Source: Halobacterium hubeiense (GTDB lineage Archaea > Halobacteriota > Halobacteria > Halobacteriales > Halobacteriaceae). Taken from it: a stretch of DNA of 64,000 nt. Shown one piece after another: positions 24,770-34,703 of this stretch. The number at the start of each line of letters is the position of its first letter. Position 1 is the stretch's first letter. The notes under the pieces are model-generated. The model worked only from the letters and a program-made list of their open reading frames with translations, was not told the origin of the DNA and searched no databases. Both the position numbers and the translations under genes were made by a program. The stretch is from contig NZ_LN831302.1 of the NCBI RefSeq assembly GCF_001488575.1, positions 1,116,001 through 1,180,000 of the forward strand. Reading direction: 5' to 3'.

Positions 24770-25546
24770 ATGAAACACGTCAGCGTCATCGGCTGCGGGA
24801 ACATGGGCGGGGCGTTCGTCCGTGGGCTCGCGAAGGCCGGCGGGTACAGAGTGACGGCAATCGACCTCGACCCCGACGCACTGGAGGGCGTCGCGGACGC
24901 CGCCGACGAGACGACCACGGACAGCGCGGCGGCACGGGACGCGGACGTCGTCGTCCTCGCGGTGAAACCCAGCGTCGCCGCGGCCGTGCTGGACGACCTT
25001 GACCTGCGCGCCGACCAGACTCTCATCACGCTCGCGGCGGGCGTCCCCCGCGAGTTCGTCGCCGCGCAGACCGACGCCAACGTCGTCCGCATCATGCCGA
25101 ACCTCGCCGCCGAGACCCGCGACATGGCCGCGGCGGCGACGCAGGAGGGCATCACCGATGAGGTGCGCGCCATCCTCGACGACCTCGGGGAGTTCGTCGT
25201 CGTCGACGAGTCCAAGATGGACACCGCGACCGCGGTCAACGGCAGCGGCCCGGCGTTCGCGTTCTACCTCATCGAGGCGATGAAAGACGCCGGCGTGGAC
25301 GCCGGCCTGGACGCCGAGCAGGCGGAGACGCTGGCCGCGCAGACGTTCAAGGGTGCCGCGGAGACGGTACTCCAGGACGAGCGCAGCGTCGACGAACTCA
25401 TCGACGCGGTCTGCTCGCCGAAGGGGACGACCATCGAGGGCATGGACGTGCTGTGGGACAGCGACGCTGACGAGGCCGTGCGCGCGGCTGTGAAGGCCGC
25501 CGAGCGGCGCTCCCGGGAGCTCGCGGAGGAGTTCGAGAATGAGTGA
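24770..25546 (+). CDS. proC: Pyrroline-5-carboxylate reductase
   Basis: 258 residues. It performs the last step of proline synthesis with NAD(P)H. The N-terminal dinucleotide motif is [10 protein letters not shown]. The C-terminal signature ([13 protein letters not shown], then [11 protein letters not shown]) is present. Its stop overlaps the proB start by eight bases, and proB overlaps proA, giving a tight proCBA operon. Length matches the family. Confidence 0.95.
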   Translation: MKHVSVIGCGNMGGAFVRGLAKAGGYRVTAIDLDPDALEGVADAADETTTDSAAARDADVVVLAVKPSVAAAVLDDLDLRADQTLITLAAGVPREFVAAQTDANVVRIMPNLAAETRDMAAAATQEGITDEVRAILDDLGEFVVVDESKMDTATAVNGSGPAFAFYLIEAMKDAGVDAGLDAEQAETLAAQTFKGAAETVLQDERSVDELIDAVCSPKGTTIEGMDVLWDSDADEAVRAAVKAAERRSRELAEEFENE

Positions 25547-26387
25547 GCAGATTCAGACGAACGCCGTCGACACCGACGCCGTCGAGCGCGCCCGCCAGCG
25601 CGCCGCGGACGCCCAGCGCGTCGTCGTGAAGGCGGGGACGAACTCGCTGACCGACGACCAGTCGCAACTCGACCGCGACAAACTCGACAAGCTCGTCGAC
25701 GACATCATGGACCTCCGCGAGCGCGGGAAGGACGTGCTGCTGGTGTCCTCGGGCGCGGTCGGCGCCGGGAAGGGCCGCGTCGACGAGGACGTCGAGACCG
25801 TCGAGGAGAGTCAGGCGCTGGCGACGGTCGGGCAGAGCCACCTGATGCGCCACTACACGGAGAGCTTCGACCGCTACGACCAGAAGATCGCCCAGCTGTT
25901 GCTGACCGAGCACGACCTCTCGAACCCCGAGCGGTTCACGAACACCCGCAACACCGTCGAGACGCTGCTGGACTGGGGCATCGTCCCCATCATCAACGAA
26001 AACGACGCGGTCGCCACCGAGGAGATTCGCATCGGCGACAACGACATGCTGTCGTCGTCGGTCGCCATCGGCGTGGACGTCGACCTGCTGGTGACGCTGA
26101 CCGACGTGGGTGGCGTCTACACCGCGAACCCGAAACACGACGACACCGCCGAGCGCATCGAGTCCGTCGCCGAGAACTACAGCGAGGTCCAGCAGCTGGT
26201 CAGCGAGAGCACGCCCGAGCAGTTCGGTGGCATCCAGACGAAAGTCGAGCGGGCGCGCGCGGCCGCCGAGCACGACATCCCCGCGGTCATCGCGAAGTCC
26301 ACGGAGCCCGGCGTGCTCGGGAAAATCGCTACTGCCAAGCCCGTCGGCACGCTATTCGTTCCCACGAACGGTGACACCGATGAGTGA
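25539..26387 (+). CDS. proB: Glutamate 5-kinase, no PUA domain
   Basis: 282 residues. It phosphorylates glutamate to start proline synthesis. The amino acid kinase core is clear: [39 protein letters not shown] and GVYTANPK. The C-terminal PUA domain found in many bacterial enzymes is absent, giving the shorter archaeal form. An extension of about 25 residues precedes the core. Overlaps with proC and proA indicate co-translation. Confidence 0.95.
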   Translation: MSEQIQTNAVDTDAVERARQRAADAQRVVVKAGTNSLTDDQSQLDRDKLDKLVDDIMDLRERGKDVLLVSSGAVGAGKGRVDEDVETVEESQALATVGQSHLMRHYTESFDRYDQKIAQLLLTEHDLSNPERFTNTRNTVETLLDWGIVPIINENDAVATEEIRIGDNDMLSSSVAIGVDVDLLVTLTDVGGVYTANPKHDDTAERIESVAENYSEVQQLVSESTPEQFGGIQTKVERARAAAEHDIPAVIAKSTEPGVLGKIATAKPVGTLFVPTNGDTDE

Positions 26388-27711
26388 ACGCGACACCGAC
26401 GCCCAGGTGACCGAAGCGGAGCGCGCGGCACTTGACCTCGCGAACGTCGACGAGGCGGCGCGAAACGACGCGCTGCAGTCGATGGCGGACGCGATTCGCG
26501 CCCACGAGGACGAGATTCTCGCCGCCAACGAGGAAGACGTCGAGGCGGCCGAGGAGATGCTGGAACGCGGCGAGTACACGCAGGCGCTCGTGGACCGTCT
26601 CGAACTCGACGCCGCGAAGCTGGACGACATCGCGGCGATGGTCGAGTCAGTCGCCGAGCAGGACGACCCGCTCGGGGAGACGCTGGCGGCCCGCGAACTC
26701 GACGAGGACCTCGAACTGTACAAGGTCGCGGTGCCCATCGGCGTGGTCGCGACCGTCTTCGAGTCGCGGCCGGACGCGCTCGTCCAGATTGCGGCGCTCG
26801 CGCTGAAGTCCGGGAACGCGGTCATTCTGAAGGGCGGCAGCGAGGCCAGCGAGTCCAACCGCGTGCTCTACGACGTCATCCGCGAGGCGACGGAGGACCT
26901 GCCGACGGGCTGGGCGCAGCTCATCGAGGCCCGCGAGGACGTCGACCGGCTGCTGGAGATGGACGACAAAGTGGACCTCGTGATGCCGCGTGGGTCCTCG
27001 GCGTTCGTCAGCTACATCCAGGACAACACCCAGATTCCCGTGCTCGGCCACACGGAGGGCGTCTGCCACGTCTACGTGGACGAGGACGCAGACCTCGAAA
27101 TGGCTGAGGATGTCGCCTTCGACGCGAAAGTCCAGTACCCCGCGGTGTGCAACGCCGTGGAGACGCTGCTCGTCAGCGAGGCCGTCGCCGACGAGTTCCT
27201 CCCGGGAATGGTCGAGCGCTACGAGGACGCGGGCGTGGAACTGCGCGGCGACGAGGCGACCCGCGACATCGTGGACATCGACCCCGCCACGGAGGACGAC
27301 TGGGATACCGAGTACGGCGACCTCGAACTCGCCATCAAAGTGGTCGAGGACGTCTACGACGCCGTCGACCACGTCAACGCCCACGGCTCGAAGCACACCG
27401 AGTCCATCCTCACGGAGGACGAGGACGCCGCCGCCGTGTTCATGCGGGGCATCGACGCCGCGAGCGTCTTCCACAACGCCTCCACGCGGTTCGCGGACGG
27501 CTACCGCTACGGGCTCGGCGCCGAGGTCGGCATCTCCACGGGCAAGATTCACGCCCGCGGTCCCGTCGGCCTCGAAGGCCTGACGACGTACAAGTACTAC
27601 CTGGAGGGCGACGGCCAGCTCGTCGCGACCTACAGCGGCGAGGACGCCGCGCCGTTCACCCACGAGGACTTCGACGCGGAGTGGCAGCCCGGCCGGCTCA
27701 GCGGCGAGTAG
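26380..27711 (+). CDS. proA: Glutamate-5-semialdehyde dehydrogenase
   Basis: 443 residues. It reduces glutamyl phosphate to the semialdehyde. Aldehyde-dehydrogenase-like features include [20 protein letters not shown], the LIMPRG-type segment ([14 protein letters not shown]), and the catalytic cysteine in [13 protein letters not shown]. The start ATG at 26380 lies inside the last codons of proB. It completes the three-step proline pathway encoded by this operon. Length matches the family. Confidence 0.95.
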   Translation: MSERDTDAQVTEAERAALDLANVDEAARNDALQSMADAIRAHEDEILAANEEDVEAAEEMLERGEYTQALVDRLELDAAKLDDIAAMVESVAEQDDPLGETLAARELDEDLELYKVAVPIGVVATVFESRPDALVQIAALALKSGNAVILKGGSEASESNRVLYDVIREATEDLPTGWAQLIEAREDVDRLLEMDDKVDLVMPRGSSAFVSYIQDNTQIPVLGHTEGVCHVYVDEDADLEMAEDVAFDAKVQYPAVCNAVETLLVSEAVADEFLPGMVERYEDAGVELRGDEATRDIVDIDPATEDDWDTEYGDLELAIKVVEDVYDAVDHVNAHGSKHTESILTEDEDAAAVFMRGIDAASVFHNASTRFADGYRYGLGAEVGISTGKIHARGPVGLEGLTTYKYYLEGDGQLVATYSGEDAAPFTHEDFDAEWQPGRLSGE

Positions 27712-27913
27712 TTCTAACTGCGGTTTCTTCATTCAGAGCGATTTTGAAACGGCGGAATGAGGCCATTAGATACGCTAATACTGGCTATACCGGCACCAGT
27801 GTGGCGTAGATAGAATCGTTCGACACGGGCAGGTGTTCGTCTGCCACGACCGCTCGGTAGGCGTGCGACCGCATCGGTGAGTTCGGAACGCCGAATCGGC
27901 GAAACGATTAATA

Positions 27914-27931
27914 GTATTACTAACGTATTAC
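27914..27931. promoter_or_regulatory. Direct repeat GTATTAC, antitoxin operator candidate
   Basis: GTATTAC occurs at 27914-27920 and 27925-27931, eleven bases apart (one helical turn), between the TATA-like region and the ATG at 27938. Ribbon-helix-helix antitoxins bind such tandem sites. Confidence 0.45.
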
Positions 27932-27937
27932 GTCTGT

Positions 27938-28219
27938 ATGTCCGAAGCAGCCACGGAAGGGGACGAGGAGGACGAAATCGTCACGGTGAATTTCAAAGCC
28001 ACGCAGTCGTTCCTCGACGAAATCGACGAAGCGTGGCAGGGCCGCGGGTTCAACAGCCGGAGCGAGTTCATCCGGTACACGCTCCGTGACGCCGTCGAGA
28101 ACCCGACGTTCGACCGCGACGAGCTAATCGCACTGCTCGCTGCTGAGGCAGACGCCCGTGAGGGAACGACGATGGACGCCGAGCAAGCGCGGGAGTCGTT
28201 CGGCACGAGCGATGAGTGA
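27938..28219 (+). CDS. Ribbon-helix-helix antitoxin
   Basis: 93 residues. The ribbon-helix-helix DNA-binding domain is at about 14-50: strand VTVNFKATQSFLDEID then helices with NSRSEFIRYTLRDAV, the RSEFIR element being typical of CopG-type proteins. The acidic C-terminal tail would bind the toxin. Its TGA overlaps the toxin ATG by eight bases. Probably represses its own promoter through the GTATTAC repeat just upstream. Confidence 0.88.
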   Translation: MSEAATEGDEEDEIVTVNFKATQSFLDEIDEAWQGRGFNSRSEFIRYTLRDAVENPTFDRDELIALLAAEADAREGTTMDAEQARESFGTSDE

Positions 28220-28496
28220 CGAGGAGTGGACGTGGGAGCTCTCCGCGACGGCGCAAAGCGACCTCGACTCGCTATCGCTCGAGGAACAGGACCGAATTCT
28301 CGACAAACTCGACGAAATCGTCAATTCCCCGTGGCGCGACCCGCCGGACTACGGTGAACCGCTGCAAAACAGCCCGCACAGGAAAATCCGAGTCGGCGAG
28401 TTCCGTCTCGCCGCGACGTTCCGACAGGACGAACAGCGACTCGTCGTCGCCCGAATCAAGCGCCGTGGCGGTGCATACACGGCTGACGACGATTGA
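28212..28496 (+). CDS. RelE/ParE-family toxin
   Basis: 94 residues. RelE-like features are the N-terminal helices (SATAQSDLDSLSLEEQDRIL), the central PLQNSPHRKIRVGEFRLAATF, and the basic C-terminal strand (RLVVARIKRRG). RelE-type toxins cleave ribosome-bound mRNA; ParE-type toxins act on gyrase. The sequence fits RelE slightly better, but the two cannot be told apart by eye. Coupled to the antitoxin by start-stop overlap. Confidence 0.88.
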   Translation: MSDEEWTWELSATAQSDLDSLSLEEQDRILDKLDEIVNSPWRDPPDYGEPLQNSPHRKIRVGEFRLAATFRQDEQRLVVARIKRRGGAYTADDD

Positions 28497-28751
28497 TGTG
28501 GGCGTCGTTGTTCGTTCCCCGCACTGAACGGTAGCCTTCCGCGCTGGACGCCGAGGACGACGACCGCGGTGGCGGCGACCGCGACGGTGACGACCAGCGC
28601 AGCGGCCGCGACAGTCGTTCGGAGGCTGTGCGCGCCGGCCGGAACGTGAGAAGGCTCTGGTCTCAGCAGGGGCGAGCGAACGACGCCGCGCTCGTAGGGG
28701 TCTGAACGACGCTTCTGTAAGCTGGTTTGCCGAAATTCGCTTCTGGCCGCG

Positions 28752-30347
28752 CTACAGGCGCTCGGCGACGTGGTCGGCGGCCTTCAGCGCGAGCGCCGCG
28801 ATAGTCAGCGTGGGGTTCATCGCGCCGCCCGTCGGGAAGACGCTGGAGGACGGAATCGTCAGATTCCGGAGGTCGTGGGTCCGTAGCTGGGGGTTCACGA
28901 CGCTCGTCTCGGGGTCGGCGCCCATCCGCGTCGTGCCCATGTGGTGGAACGCCGGCCCCGTCGATTCCGGGCCGACCGTCCACTGGACGTCGGCGCCGAG
29001 TTCCGCCAGCACCTCGCGTTGAATCTCGTTGGCGCGCTCGATGGTCCGTCGAGTGTACTCGTCCAGCGACCACACCACGTCCGGCACGGGGTTGCCGTGG
29101 TCGTCAGTGCGCTCGGGGTGGAGCCGGATTCGGTTCTCCTTTTGCGGGCGCTGCTCGACGAGCGCGCCCATCGCGACGTGCGTGCCGTAGCCGTCCCGGA
29201 TGCGGTCGAGCATCTCGTCCCCCCAGTCGTCGCCGGTCAGCGCCATCTCCACGGGCGACGGGCCCGCGTAGTTCAAGAATTCGAGCTTGATGGCGCCCCG
29301 CGAGTCGTCCTCGCGGTCGTAGAACTGGTGGCTCTCCGTGGTGTTGAACCCGACGTGGTTCTGCCGCGTGGGCTCGTCGAGCGTGCCGCCCACCCCCGCG
29401 AACAGGTGGTCCATGAAGTACCGGCCCACCAGCCCCGAGGAGTTCGCGAGGCCGTCGGGGTACTGCTCGGATTCGGAGAGCAACAGCAAGCGGGGGTTCT
29501 CGACGCCGCCCGCCGCGAGCACGAACTCGCGGGCCTCCTGCCGGTGCTCGCTGCCGTCGGGCGTCGCGTACACCGCGGCCGTCACGCGCTCGCCGGCGTC
29601 GTCGTGTTCGAGGCGCTGGACGGGCGCGCGGTCCACGACGCGGGCGCCCTGCTGTTCGGCGCGCGCGACGTGAATGGTCGCGTCGTACTTCGCGCCCGAC
29701 GGGCAGACGGGCTGGCAGGTGCCGTATCCGACGCAGGCGCTCCGGTCGTCGCGGGATTCGGAGAGGCGGGCGTTCGGCACTGAGTGCGTCGTAATTCCGA
29801 GTGCCTCGCAGGCGTCGGCGAACAGCGAGTCCGAGTAGCTCGGCGGGAACGCCGGCAGCGGGTGGGGCCGCTCGCGCGGCGGCGCGAACGGGTTGTCGCT
29901 GGCGCCCGCGACGCCCAGCGCCTGCTCGGCGTCGGCGTAGTACGGCCGCAGGTCGTCGTAGCTCACCGGCCAGTCCGCGCCGACGCCCGTCTCGCTGTCG
30001 AGCCGGAAGTCCTGCTCGTGCAGGCGCATCACCATCCCCTGCCAGTGGAGGGTGGACCCGCCGACGCCCTTCACGCGCGCCGCGTTCAGCGGGTAGTGGC
30101 GCTCGCCCGTGGACGCGTACGCGTCCCGCGGGCCGCCCATCTCCCACACCGAGTCGGGGCCGTGCGCGGGCCGAATCGAGCGCTCCATGCGCTGTTCGCG
30201 GTCCGCCTCGTCGAAGCGCGGGCCGGCTTCCAGCACGACCACGTCGTAGCCCTCGCTGGCCAGTTTGTCCGCGACGATGCCGCCCGCGGGGCCGGCGCCC
30301 ACGATGCAGACGTCCGCGCGCTCGGACGGCTGGCGGTTCGCCGCCAT
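28752..30347 (-). CDS. GMC oxidoreductase, large subunit
   Basis: 531 residues. FAD-binding starts with CIVGAGPAGGIVADKLA. A cysteine segment, CVGYGTCQPVCPSG (mid-protein), recalls the iron-sulfur site of FAD-dependent glucose dehydrogenases. The C-terminal catalytic region includes TGPAFHHMGTTRMG and TGGAMNPTLT. It probably oxidises an alcohol or sugar group. Start ATG 30347 overlaps the stop of the small-subunit gene by one base; the preceding GTG is an alternative. No cytochrome subunit gene is beside it. Confidence 0.88.
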   Translation of the reverse strand: MAANRQPSERADVCIVGAGPAGGIVADKLASEGYDVVVLEAGPRFDEADREQRMERSIRPAHGPDSVWEMGGPRDAYASTGERHYPLNAARVKGVGGSTLHWQGMVMRLHEQDFRLDSETGVGADWPVSYDDLRPYYADAEQALGVAGASDNPFAPPRERPHPLPAFPPSYSDSLFADACEALGITTHSVPNARLSESRDDRSACVGYGTCQPVCPSGAKYDATIHVARAEQQGARVVDRAPVQRLEHDDAGERVTAAVYATPDGSEHRQEAREFVLAAGGVENPRLLLLSESEQYPDGLANSSGLVGRYFMDHLFAGVGGTLDEPTRQNHVGFNTTESHQFYDREDDSRGAIKLEFLNYAGPSPVEMALTGDDWGDEMLDRIRDGYGTHVAMGALVEQRPQKENRIRLHPERTDDHGNPVPDVVWSLDEYTRRTIERANEIQREVLAELGADVQWTVGPESTGPAFHHMGTTRMGADPETSVVNPQLRTHDLRNLTIPSSSVFPTGGAMNPTLTIAALALKAADHVAERL

Positions 30348-30877
30348 CACTGCGGCCCCCGCTGGTAGCTCGCCGTGCCACCGGGGTGGCCCTGCGGGTT
30401 CTCGATGCCCGCGAGCTTCCCGCCGGTGGGTGTGGAGAACAGCGCGTACAGCAGTTCGTTCACGAGGTAGTAGCGGACGCGCTCGCGCTCCTCGCCGTCA
30501 GGCACGGGGTCGGCAGTGTCGGCATTCATCCCGGCGAGTAGCTGTTCGCGCTCGTTGGCGTCGAGCACGGCGAAGTCCGCGTCGTGCCAGTGCTGGGTGT
30601 AGTCGTCCAGCACGGCCACGGCGCCCGCGACGCCCGCCGCGTACTCCGGCCGGTCCCGGAAGCGGCCGACGCTGTACTCGCGGACGAACGATTCGACGCC
30701 CTCGACCTCGCTGGGGTAGACGACGTCCGCGACCGCGACCAGCGTCGCTACCTCGTGGTCGCCGACTGGATTGTCGTCGCTGTCCCGCTGCGAGAGTTCG
30801 AGCGCGCCCGCGCCAACTGCGCCCGCGGCACCCGCGGCGCCGAGCGCGGCGAGCACGTCCCGTCGCGTCAGCTCCAT
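30347..30877 (-). CDS. Gluconate 2-dehydrogenase subunit 3-type protein
   Basis: 176 residues. A twin-arginine export signal (TRRDVLAALGAAGAAGAVGA) starts the protein, suggesting the complex is exported folded. The rest matches the small subunit of GMC dehydrogenases (VADVVYPSEVEG, YYLVNELLYALFSTPTGG). It is needed for export or stability of the large subunit. Coupled to the downstream GMC gene by overlap. The conserved C-terminal GTASYQRGPQ fits the family. Confidence 0.85.
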   Translation of the reverse strand: MELTRRDVLAALGAAGAAGAVGAGALELSQRDSDDNPVGDHEVATLVAVADVVYPSEVEGVESFVREYSVGRFRDRPEYAAGVAGAVAVLDDYTQHWHDADFAVLDANEREQLLAGMNADTADPVPDGEERERVRYYLVNELLYALFSTPTGGKLAGIENPQGHPGGTASYQRGPQ

Positions 30878-30924
30878 TCGCCCGACTCTTAGGTCGGCCT
30901 AATCTTCAGCGTTGTCCTTCCCGC

Positions 30925-31653
30925 CTACCGGCGTTCGACGTCGTGGGTGAGCGTGCCGACGCCCTCGACTTCGACCTCTACCTCGTCGCCGTCCTCCAGT
31001 TCGTCGACGCCCGCCGGCGTCCCCGTGATGATGATGTCGCCCGGTTCGAGGGTTAGGTACTCCGTAATCTCGGCGACGAGCTCCGGCACGGAGAAGATGA
31101 AGTGCTCGATCGAGGAGGACTGGCGGGTCTCCCCGTTCACGCGCAGTTCCACGTCCGCGTCCGCGGGCACCTCGTCGGGCGTCGCCAGCACGGGCCCGAG
31201 TGGGCACGCGCCGTCGAAGGCCTTCCCGCGCACCCAGTTCTGCTCCTCGGACTGGTCCGTGCGGTTCGAGACATCGTCGGCGGCCGTGTAGCCCGCAACC
31301 ACGTCCATGGCGTCGGCCTCGTCGACGTTTCGGGCCTGCTCGCCGATGACGACCCCGACCTCCGCCTCGTGCTCGACGTAGTTGTCCCCGGGGAGCGTCA
31401 CGGTGTCGCCGTCGCCGGCGACGGCGTTCGGCGGCTTCAGGAACAGGAGGGGGCGGTCCGGGACTTCCTCGCCGCGCTCCTCGGCGTGCTTCGCGTAGTT
31501 CCGGCCGACGCAGACGATTTTCGACGGCTCCGCCGGCGCCAGCACCTCGACGTCCTCGACGTCGTACGTGCGGTCGCCGAACGAGACCGTGCCGTCCTCG
31601 TACTCGCCGCGTCGTACTGCCCCTGCCGGGTCGCGGAAGCGCATCCAGTGCAT
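30925..31653 (-). CDS. Fumarylacetoacetate hydrolase-family enzyme
   Basis: 242 residues. FAH-fold features: KIVCVGRNYAKHAEE, the metal ligand segment YVEHEAEVGVVIG, GYTAADDVSNRTDQ and GDIIITGTPAGV. The family includes acylpyruvate hydrolases and decarboxylases of aromatic degradation; the substrate cannot be read from sequence. The start at 31653 places a short N-terminal extension before MRFRDPAG. It stands between the GMC pair and the HalX regulator without clear pathway partners. Confidence 0.88.
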   Translation of the reverse strand: MHWMRFRDPAGAVRRGEYEDGTVSFGDRTYDVEDVEVLAPAEPSKIVCVGRNYAKHAEERGEEVPDRPLLFLKPPNAVAGDGDTVTLPGDNYVEHEAEVGVVIGEQARNVDEADAMDVVAGYTAADDVSNRTDQSEEQNWVRGKAFDGACPLGPVLATPDEVPADADVELRVNGETRQSSSIEHFIFSVPELVAEITEYLTLEPGDIIITGTPAGVDELEDGDEVEVEVEGVGTLTHDVERR

Positions 31654-31709
31654 GTCCGCGGGTTCCCGGGGTGACCGCGTAAGCGTTCCGGGTGCGGCAA
31701 GCCGCGGGC

Positions 31710-32540
31710 TCAGTTGACGCGGTAACCGCTGGGCGTTGCGCCCGCCAGCGTCTCCCCGCAGTTCGTGCACTGCCACGTGTCCGACCCGAGCTTCCGGTAG
31801 CCTGCCCCCAGCCCCCGGCCGTGCCACGTCGTCCAGTCGAACGAGCACGCCGGACACGACTCCGGGAGCCCCCGCGCCGCGGGGTCCGGGGGCGTTCGCC
31901 CGTCCGCGACGAGCGCTTCGAGACGGTCCCCGCGGTTCTTCAGCGCTGCCAGACTCTCCGCGTCGAGGTACGCACGGAACTGCCGGAGGTAGCGCCGCGA
32001 GCGGTCACGGACCGCGCGCAGGCGGTCGAGTTCCGCGTCGTCGACGGCGGCCTCGTCCGTGCGCAGTTCGAGGTTCCGAATCGTGACCGAGACGCGGTAG
32101 TAGCGGTCCAGCGTCGCGGCGTAGTGCGCGCGGACGTAGAGGCGCTTGACCCGCTCGGCGAACGCCTCCCGGTCCACGGGCGCGACGAACTCCACGTCTC
32201 GAGGCACGTCGGCGTCCCGCGTCTCGTCGGTCGCCAGCAGCCCCACGTGGGCGTGCGGCGAGGCTGCCACGGTCCGGCGGACGGTCGCCTGCAGGCGGTT
32301 GGTGGACTCCGCGCAGGACAGCAACGCGACCGCGACGTTCGCGGTGAGGGCGACGTCAAAGGAGTCGGCGTCGGTGAACGTCCGGACCGTAATCTCGTCG
32401 GGCACCACGGTCCGAATCTTCGAACACCAGTTGGGGCCGGCGAGCACGTGGACGTTCGCGCGCAGCGGCGGCCGCTGGCGGTCCGCCGAAACGCTCGCGC
32501 CGTCGTCCCCCTCCGGCGGCGACGGCAGGTCGTCTCTCAT
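31710..32540 (-). CDS. HalX-type regulator with pseudo-receiver and zinc ribbon
   Basis: 276 residues. The first 130 residues resemble a response-regulator receiver fold, but the strand that should carry the phosphorylated Asp reads VALLSC, so it looks inactive. A HalX-like helical region follows (about 143-205, YYRVSVTIRNLELRTDEAAV). The C-terminus is a zinc ribbon with CPAC and CTNC. The combination suggests a haloarchaeal regulator not controlled by a standard kinase. Domain calls are by pattern. No histidine kinase is adjacent. Confidence 0.75.
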   Translation of the reverse strand: MRDDLPSPPEGDDGASVSADRQRPPLRANVHVLAGPNWCSKIRTVVPDEITVRTFTDADSFDVALTANVAVALLSCAESTNRLQATVRRTVAASPHAHVGLLATDETRDADVPRDVEFVAPVDREAFAERVKRLYVRAHYAATLDRYYRVSVTIRNLELRTDEAAVDDAELDRLRAVRDRSRRYLRQFRAYLDAESLAALKNRGDRLEALVADGRTPPDPAARGLPESCPACSFDWTTWHGRGLGAGYRKLGSDTWQCTNCGETLAGATPSGYRVN

Positions 32541-32586
32541 GCGTGCGAACGGTTCGCACGGGAGGGGCTTAGTCGTTCGCGCCGCG

Positions 32587-33570
32587 CTACCAGCGGTGGT
32601 GGACGTGCTCCTCGACGTACTTCTCGTAGACGTCGCGGGTCGCGCCGTGGGCCTCGTGAGTGAGCGGACGGGCGTTCGACGCCGCGACGTTGCTCCGGAT
32701 GTGTTCGGGCGTCGTCGACCCCGGAATCACGGTGGAGACGGCGTCGAAGTCCAGAATCCAGCGGAGCGCGAACTGCGGGAGCGTGAGCTTCTCGGGGACG
32801 TGCTCGCGGAGTTCGTCGACGGCGGCGACGCCCGCGTCGAGGGGGACGCCCGCGAACGTCTCGCCGACGTCGAAGGCGTCGCCCTCGCGGTTGAAGTTCC
32901 GGTGGTCGTTCTCCGGGAACGCCGTGTCCTCGTCGATGGCGCCCGTGAGCAGTCCCGACGCGAGCGGCACGCGCACGATGACGCCGACGTTCTCGCGGGC
33001 GGCGGCGTCGAGGAAGCGCTCGGCGGGCCGCTGGCGGAGCGGATTGAAGATAATCTGGACGGTCTCCACGCCCGGGTACTCGATGGCCTTCATCCCCTCC
33101 TCGACCTTCTCGACGCTAACGCCGTAGTGGTCGATTTTCCCCGCGTGCTGGAGGTCCGCGAGCGCGTCGAACGTCTCCGGCTGGTAATACGTCTCCGTGG
33201 GCGGACAGTGCAGTTGGAGGAGGTCCAGCGACTCCACGCCGAGGTTCTCCCGGGAACGGTCGACGAACCGTTCGAGGTTCTCGTGGTCGTAGCGCGCTGC
33301 CTCGTGGGGGTCGAGGCGGCGGCCAGCCTTCGTCGCGACCACGGGGTCCTCGTCGCGCTCGTCGAGGACCTCGCGGATGAGGCGCTCGCTGCGGCCGTCG
33401 CCGTAGACGTCGGCGGTGTCGAGGAAGTTCACGCCCGCGTCCAGCGCGGCGCGCACGGCGTCTTTGCCTTCCTCCTCGCCGACGTCGCCCCAGTCGGCGC
33501 CGATTTCCCACGTGCCGAGGCTGACTTCGCTGACGTCGAATCCGGTCGAACCGAGTCGTCGCTGCTTCAT
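32587..33570 (-). CDS. Aldo/keto reductase
   Basis: 327 residues. The TIM-barrel aldo/keto reductase tetrad is visible: D and Y in DTADVYGDG, K in VATKAGRR, and H in LLQLHCPP. N-terminal RRLGSTGFDVSEVSLGTW and C-terminal STVIPGSTTPEHI complete the family pattern. It reduces an aldehyde or ketone with NADPH; the substrate is unknown. The start at 33570 begins the conserved region directly. Alone on its strand between unrelated genes. Confidence 0.93.
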   Translation of the reverse strand: MKQRRLGSTGFDVSEVSLGTWEIGADWGDVGEEEGKDAVRAALDAGVNFLDTADVYGDGRSERLIREVLDERDEDPVVATKAGRRLDPHEAARYDHENLERFVDRSRENLGVESLDLLQLHCPPTETYYQPETFDALADLQHAGKIDHYGVSVEKVEEGMKAIEYPGVETVQIIFNPLRQRPAERFLDAAARENVGVIVRVPLASGLLTGAIDEDTAFPENDHRNFNREGDAFDVGETFAGVPLDAGVAAVDELREHVPEKLTLPQFALRWILDFDAVSTVIPGSTTPEHIRSNVAASNARPLTHEAHGATRDVYEKYVEEHVHHRW

Positions 33571-33627
33571 ACCGGACGACGGACCCGAACGCACCTAACG
33601 GTGTGGGATAGCCGCGAGGCTGTCCGG

Positions 33628-33822
33628 TTAGTCCATGGGCGGCGCGAGGAGTCCGAGGCCGACAACGAACGCGGGGAGGCCGACGACCAGCAGGGATGCG
33701 ACACCGAGCGGATTCAGTCCGTTGACGACGGCCGTCAGCAACGTTAGCTGGGCGAGGACCAGCGCGAGCAGGCCATCACGCCTGTCGGCGGTTCTGGTGC
33801 GGGACTCGGGGGCGGCGTCCAT
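33628..33822 (-). CDS. Small two-helix membrane protein
   Basis: 64 residues: a charged N-terminus followed by two membrane helices ([19 protein letters not shown] and [19 protein letters not shown]). It precedes the aldo/keto reductase on the same strand and is divergent from the MBL hydrolase. Similar tiny membrane proteins are common in haloarchaea. No function known. Confidence 0.6.
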   Translation of the reverse strand: MDAAPESRTRTADRRDGLLALVLAQLTLLTAVVNGLNPLGVASLLVVGLPAFVVGLGLLAPPMD

Positions 33823-33903
33823 AGACGGGGTCGCGTCGGCCTCGCGGAAGTATCCACCGGGCCGTCACCTTTTATGTGTGCTTCGGGAGTAGTTGGGGAT
33901 GCT

Positions 33904-34626
33904 ATGGAACTCACTTGGTTCGGCCACTCGACGTGGCGCGTGGAAGTCGGCGAGACGACGCTGCTCATCGACCCGTTCTTCGACAACCCCAAGACCGACA
34001 CCGACCCCGAGGAAGTCGACCCGGACCACGTGCTGCTCACGCACGGCCACGCCGACCACATCGCGGACGTGGACCGCTACCGCGGCACGCACTTCGTCGC
34101 GACGCCCGAGCTCGCGGGCTACCTCGGCGACCAGTACGACATCGACGACGCCACCGGGATGAACCTCGGCGGCACCGTCGAACTCGGCGACGCCTACGTG
34201 ACGATGGTGCGCGCGGACCACTCCAACGGCATCGACACCGGCTACGGCACCTCGGCCGGGATGCCCGCGGGCTACGTGATTTCGGACACGAAGCCCACGC
34301 AGGTCGCCGACGAGGAATCCGAGACGTTCTACCACGCCGGCGACACCAGCCTCCACACCGAGATGCGGGACGTCATCGCGCCGTTCCTCGAACCCGACGC
34401 CGTCGCCGTGCCTGTCGGCGACCACTTCACGATGGGGCCGTGGCAGGCCGCCGTCGCCGTCGACTGGCTGGACGCCGACGTCGCGTTCCCGATGCACTAC
34501 GACACGTTCCCGCCCATCGAAATCGACACCGACGACTTCGTGCGCGAGGTCGAAGCCACCGGCAGCCCCGCCGACGTCGAGGTGCTCGACGGCGACGAGA
34601 CGTTCCACCTCTCCGAGGGGTATTGA
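33904..34626 (+). CDS. UPF0173-like metal-dependent hydrolase (MBL fold)
   Basis: 240 residues from ATG 33904. The metallo-beta-lactamase fold has the metal motif [11 protein letters not shown], a DHS segment ([11 protein letters not shown]), [10 protein letters not shown], and a C-terminal [10 protein letters not shown] histidine. This matches UPF0173/UlaG-type hydrolases of unknown substrate. A TTTTATG box about 30 bases upstream suggests a short or absent leader. An upstream in-frame methionine exists but the family starts at [11 protein letters not shown]. Confidence 0.9.
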   Translation: MELTWFGHSTWRVEVGETTLLIDPFFDNPKTDTDPEEVDPDHVLLTHGHADHIADVDRYRGTHFVATPELAGYLGDQYDIDDATGMNLGGTVELGDAYVTMVRADHSNGIDTGYGTSAGMPAGYVISDTKPTQVADEESETFYHAGDTSLHTEMRDVIAPFLEPDAVAVPVGDHFTMGPWQAAVAVDWLDADVAFPMHYDTFPPIEIDTDDFVREVEATGSPADVEVLDGDETFHLSEGY

Positions 34627-34703
34627 CGCCGCGCCGGCGTGCCGTCGCGTCGCCCGCTGAAAGAACAACGCTTACGGCTCTGGCGGGCGACCGAACGGAC
34701 GCA

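Noticed and set aside
28497-28751. Minus-strand frame with a hydrophobic stretch (TVAAAALVVTVAVAATAVVVL)
   Set aside because: No start codon and it runs into sequence antisense to relE; it might be a relic of a membrane protein, but support is too weak.
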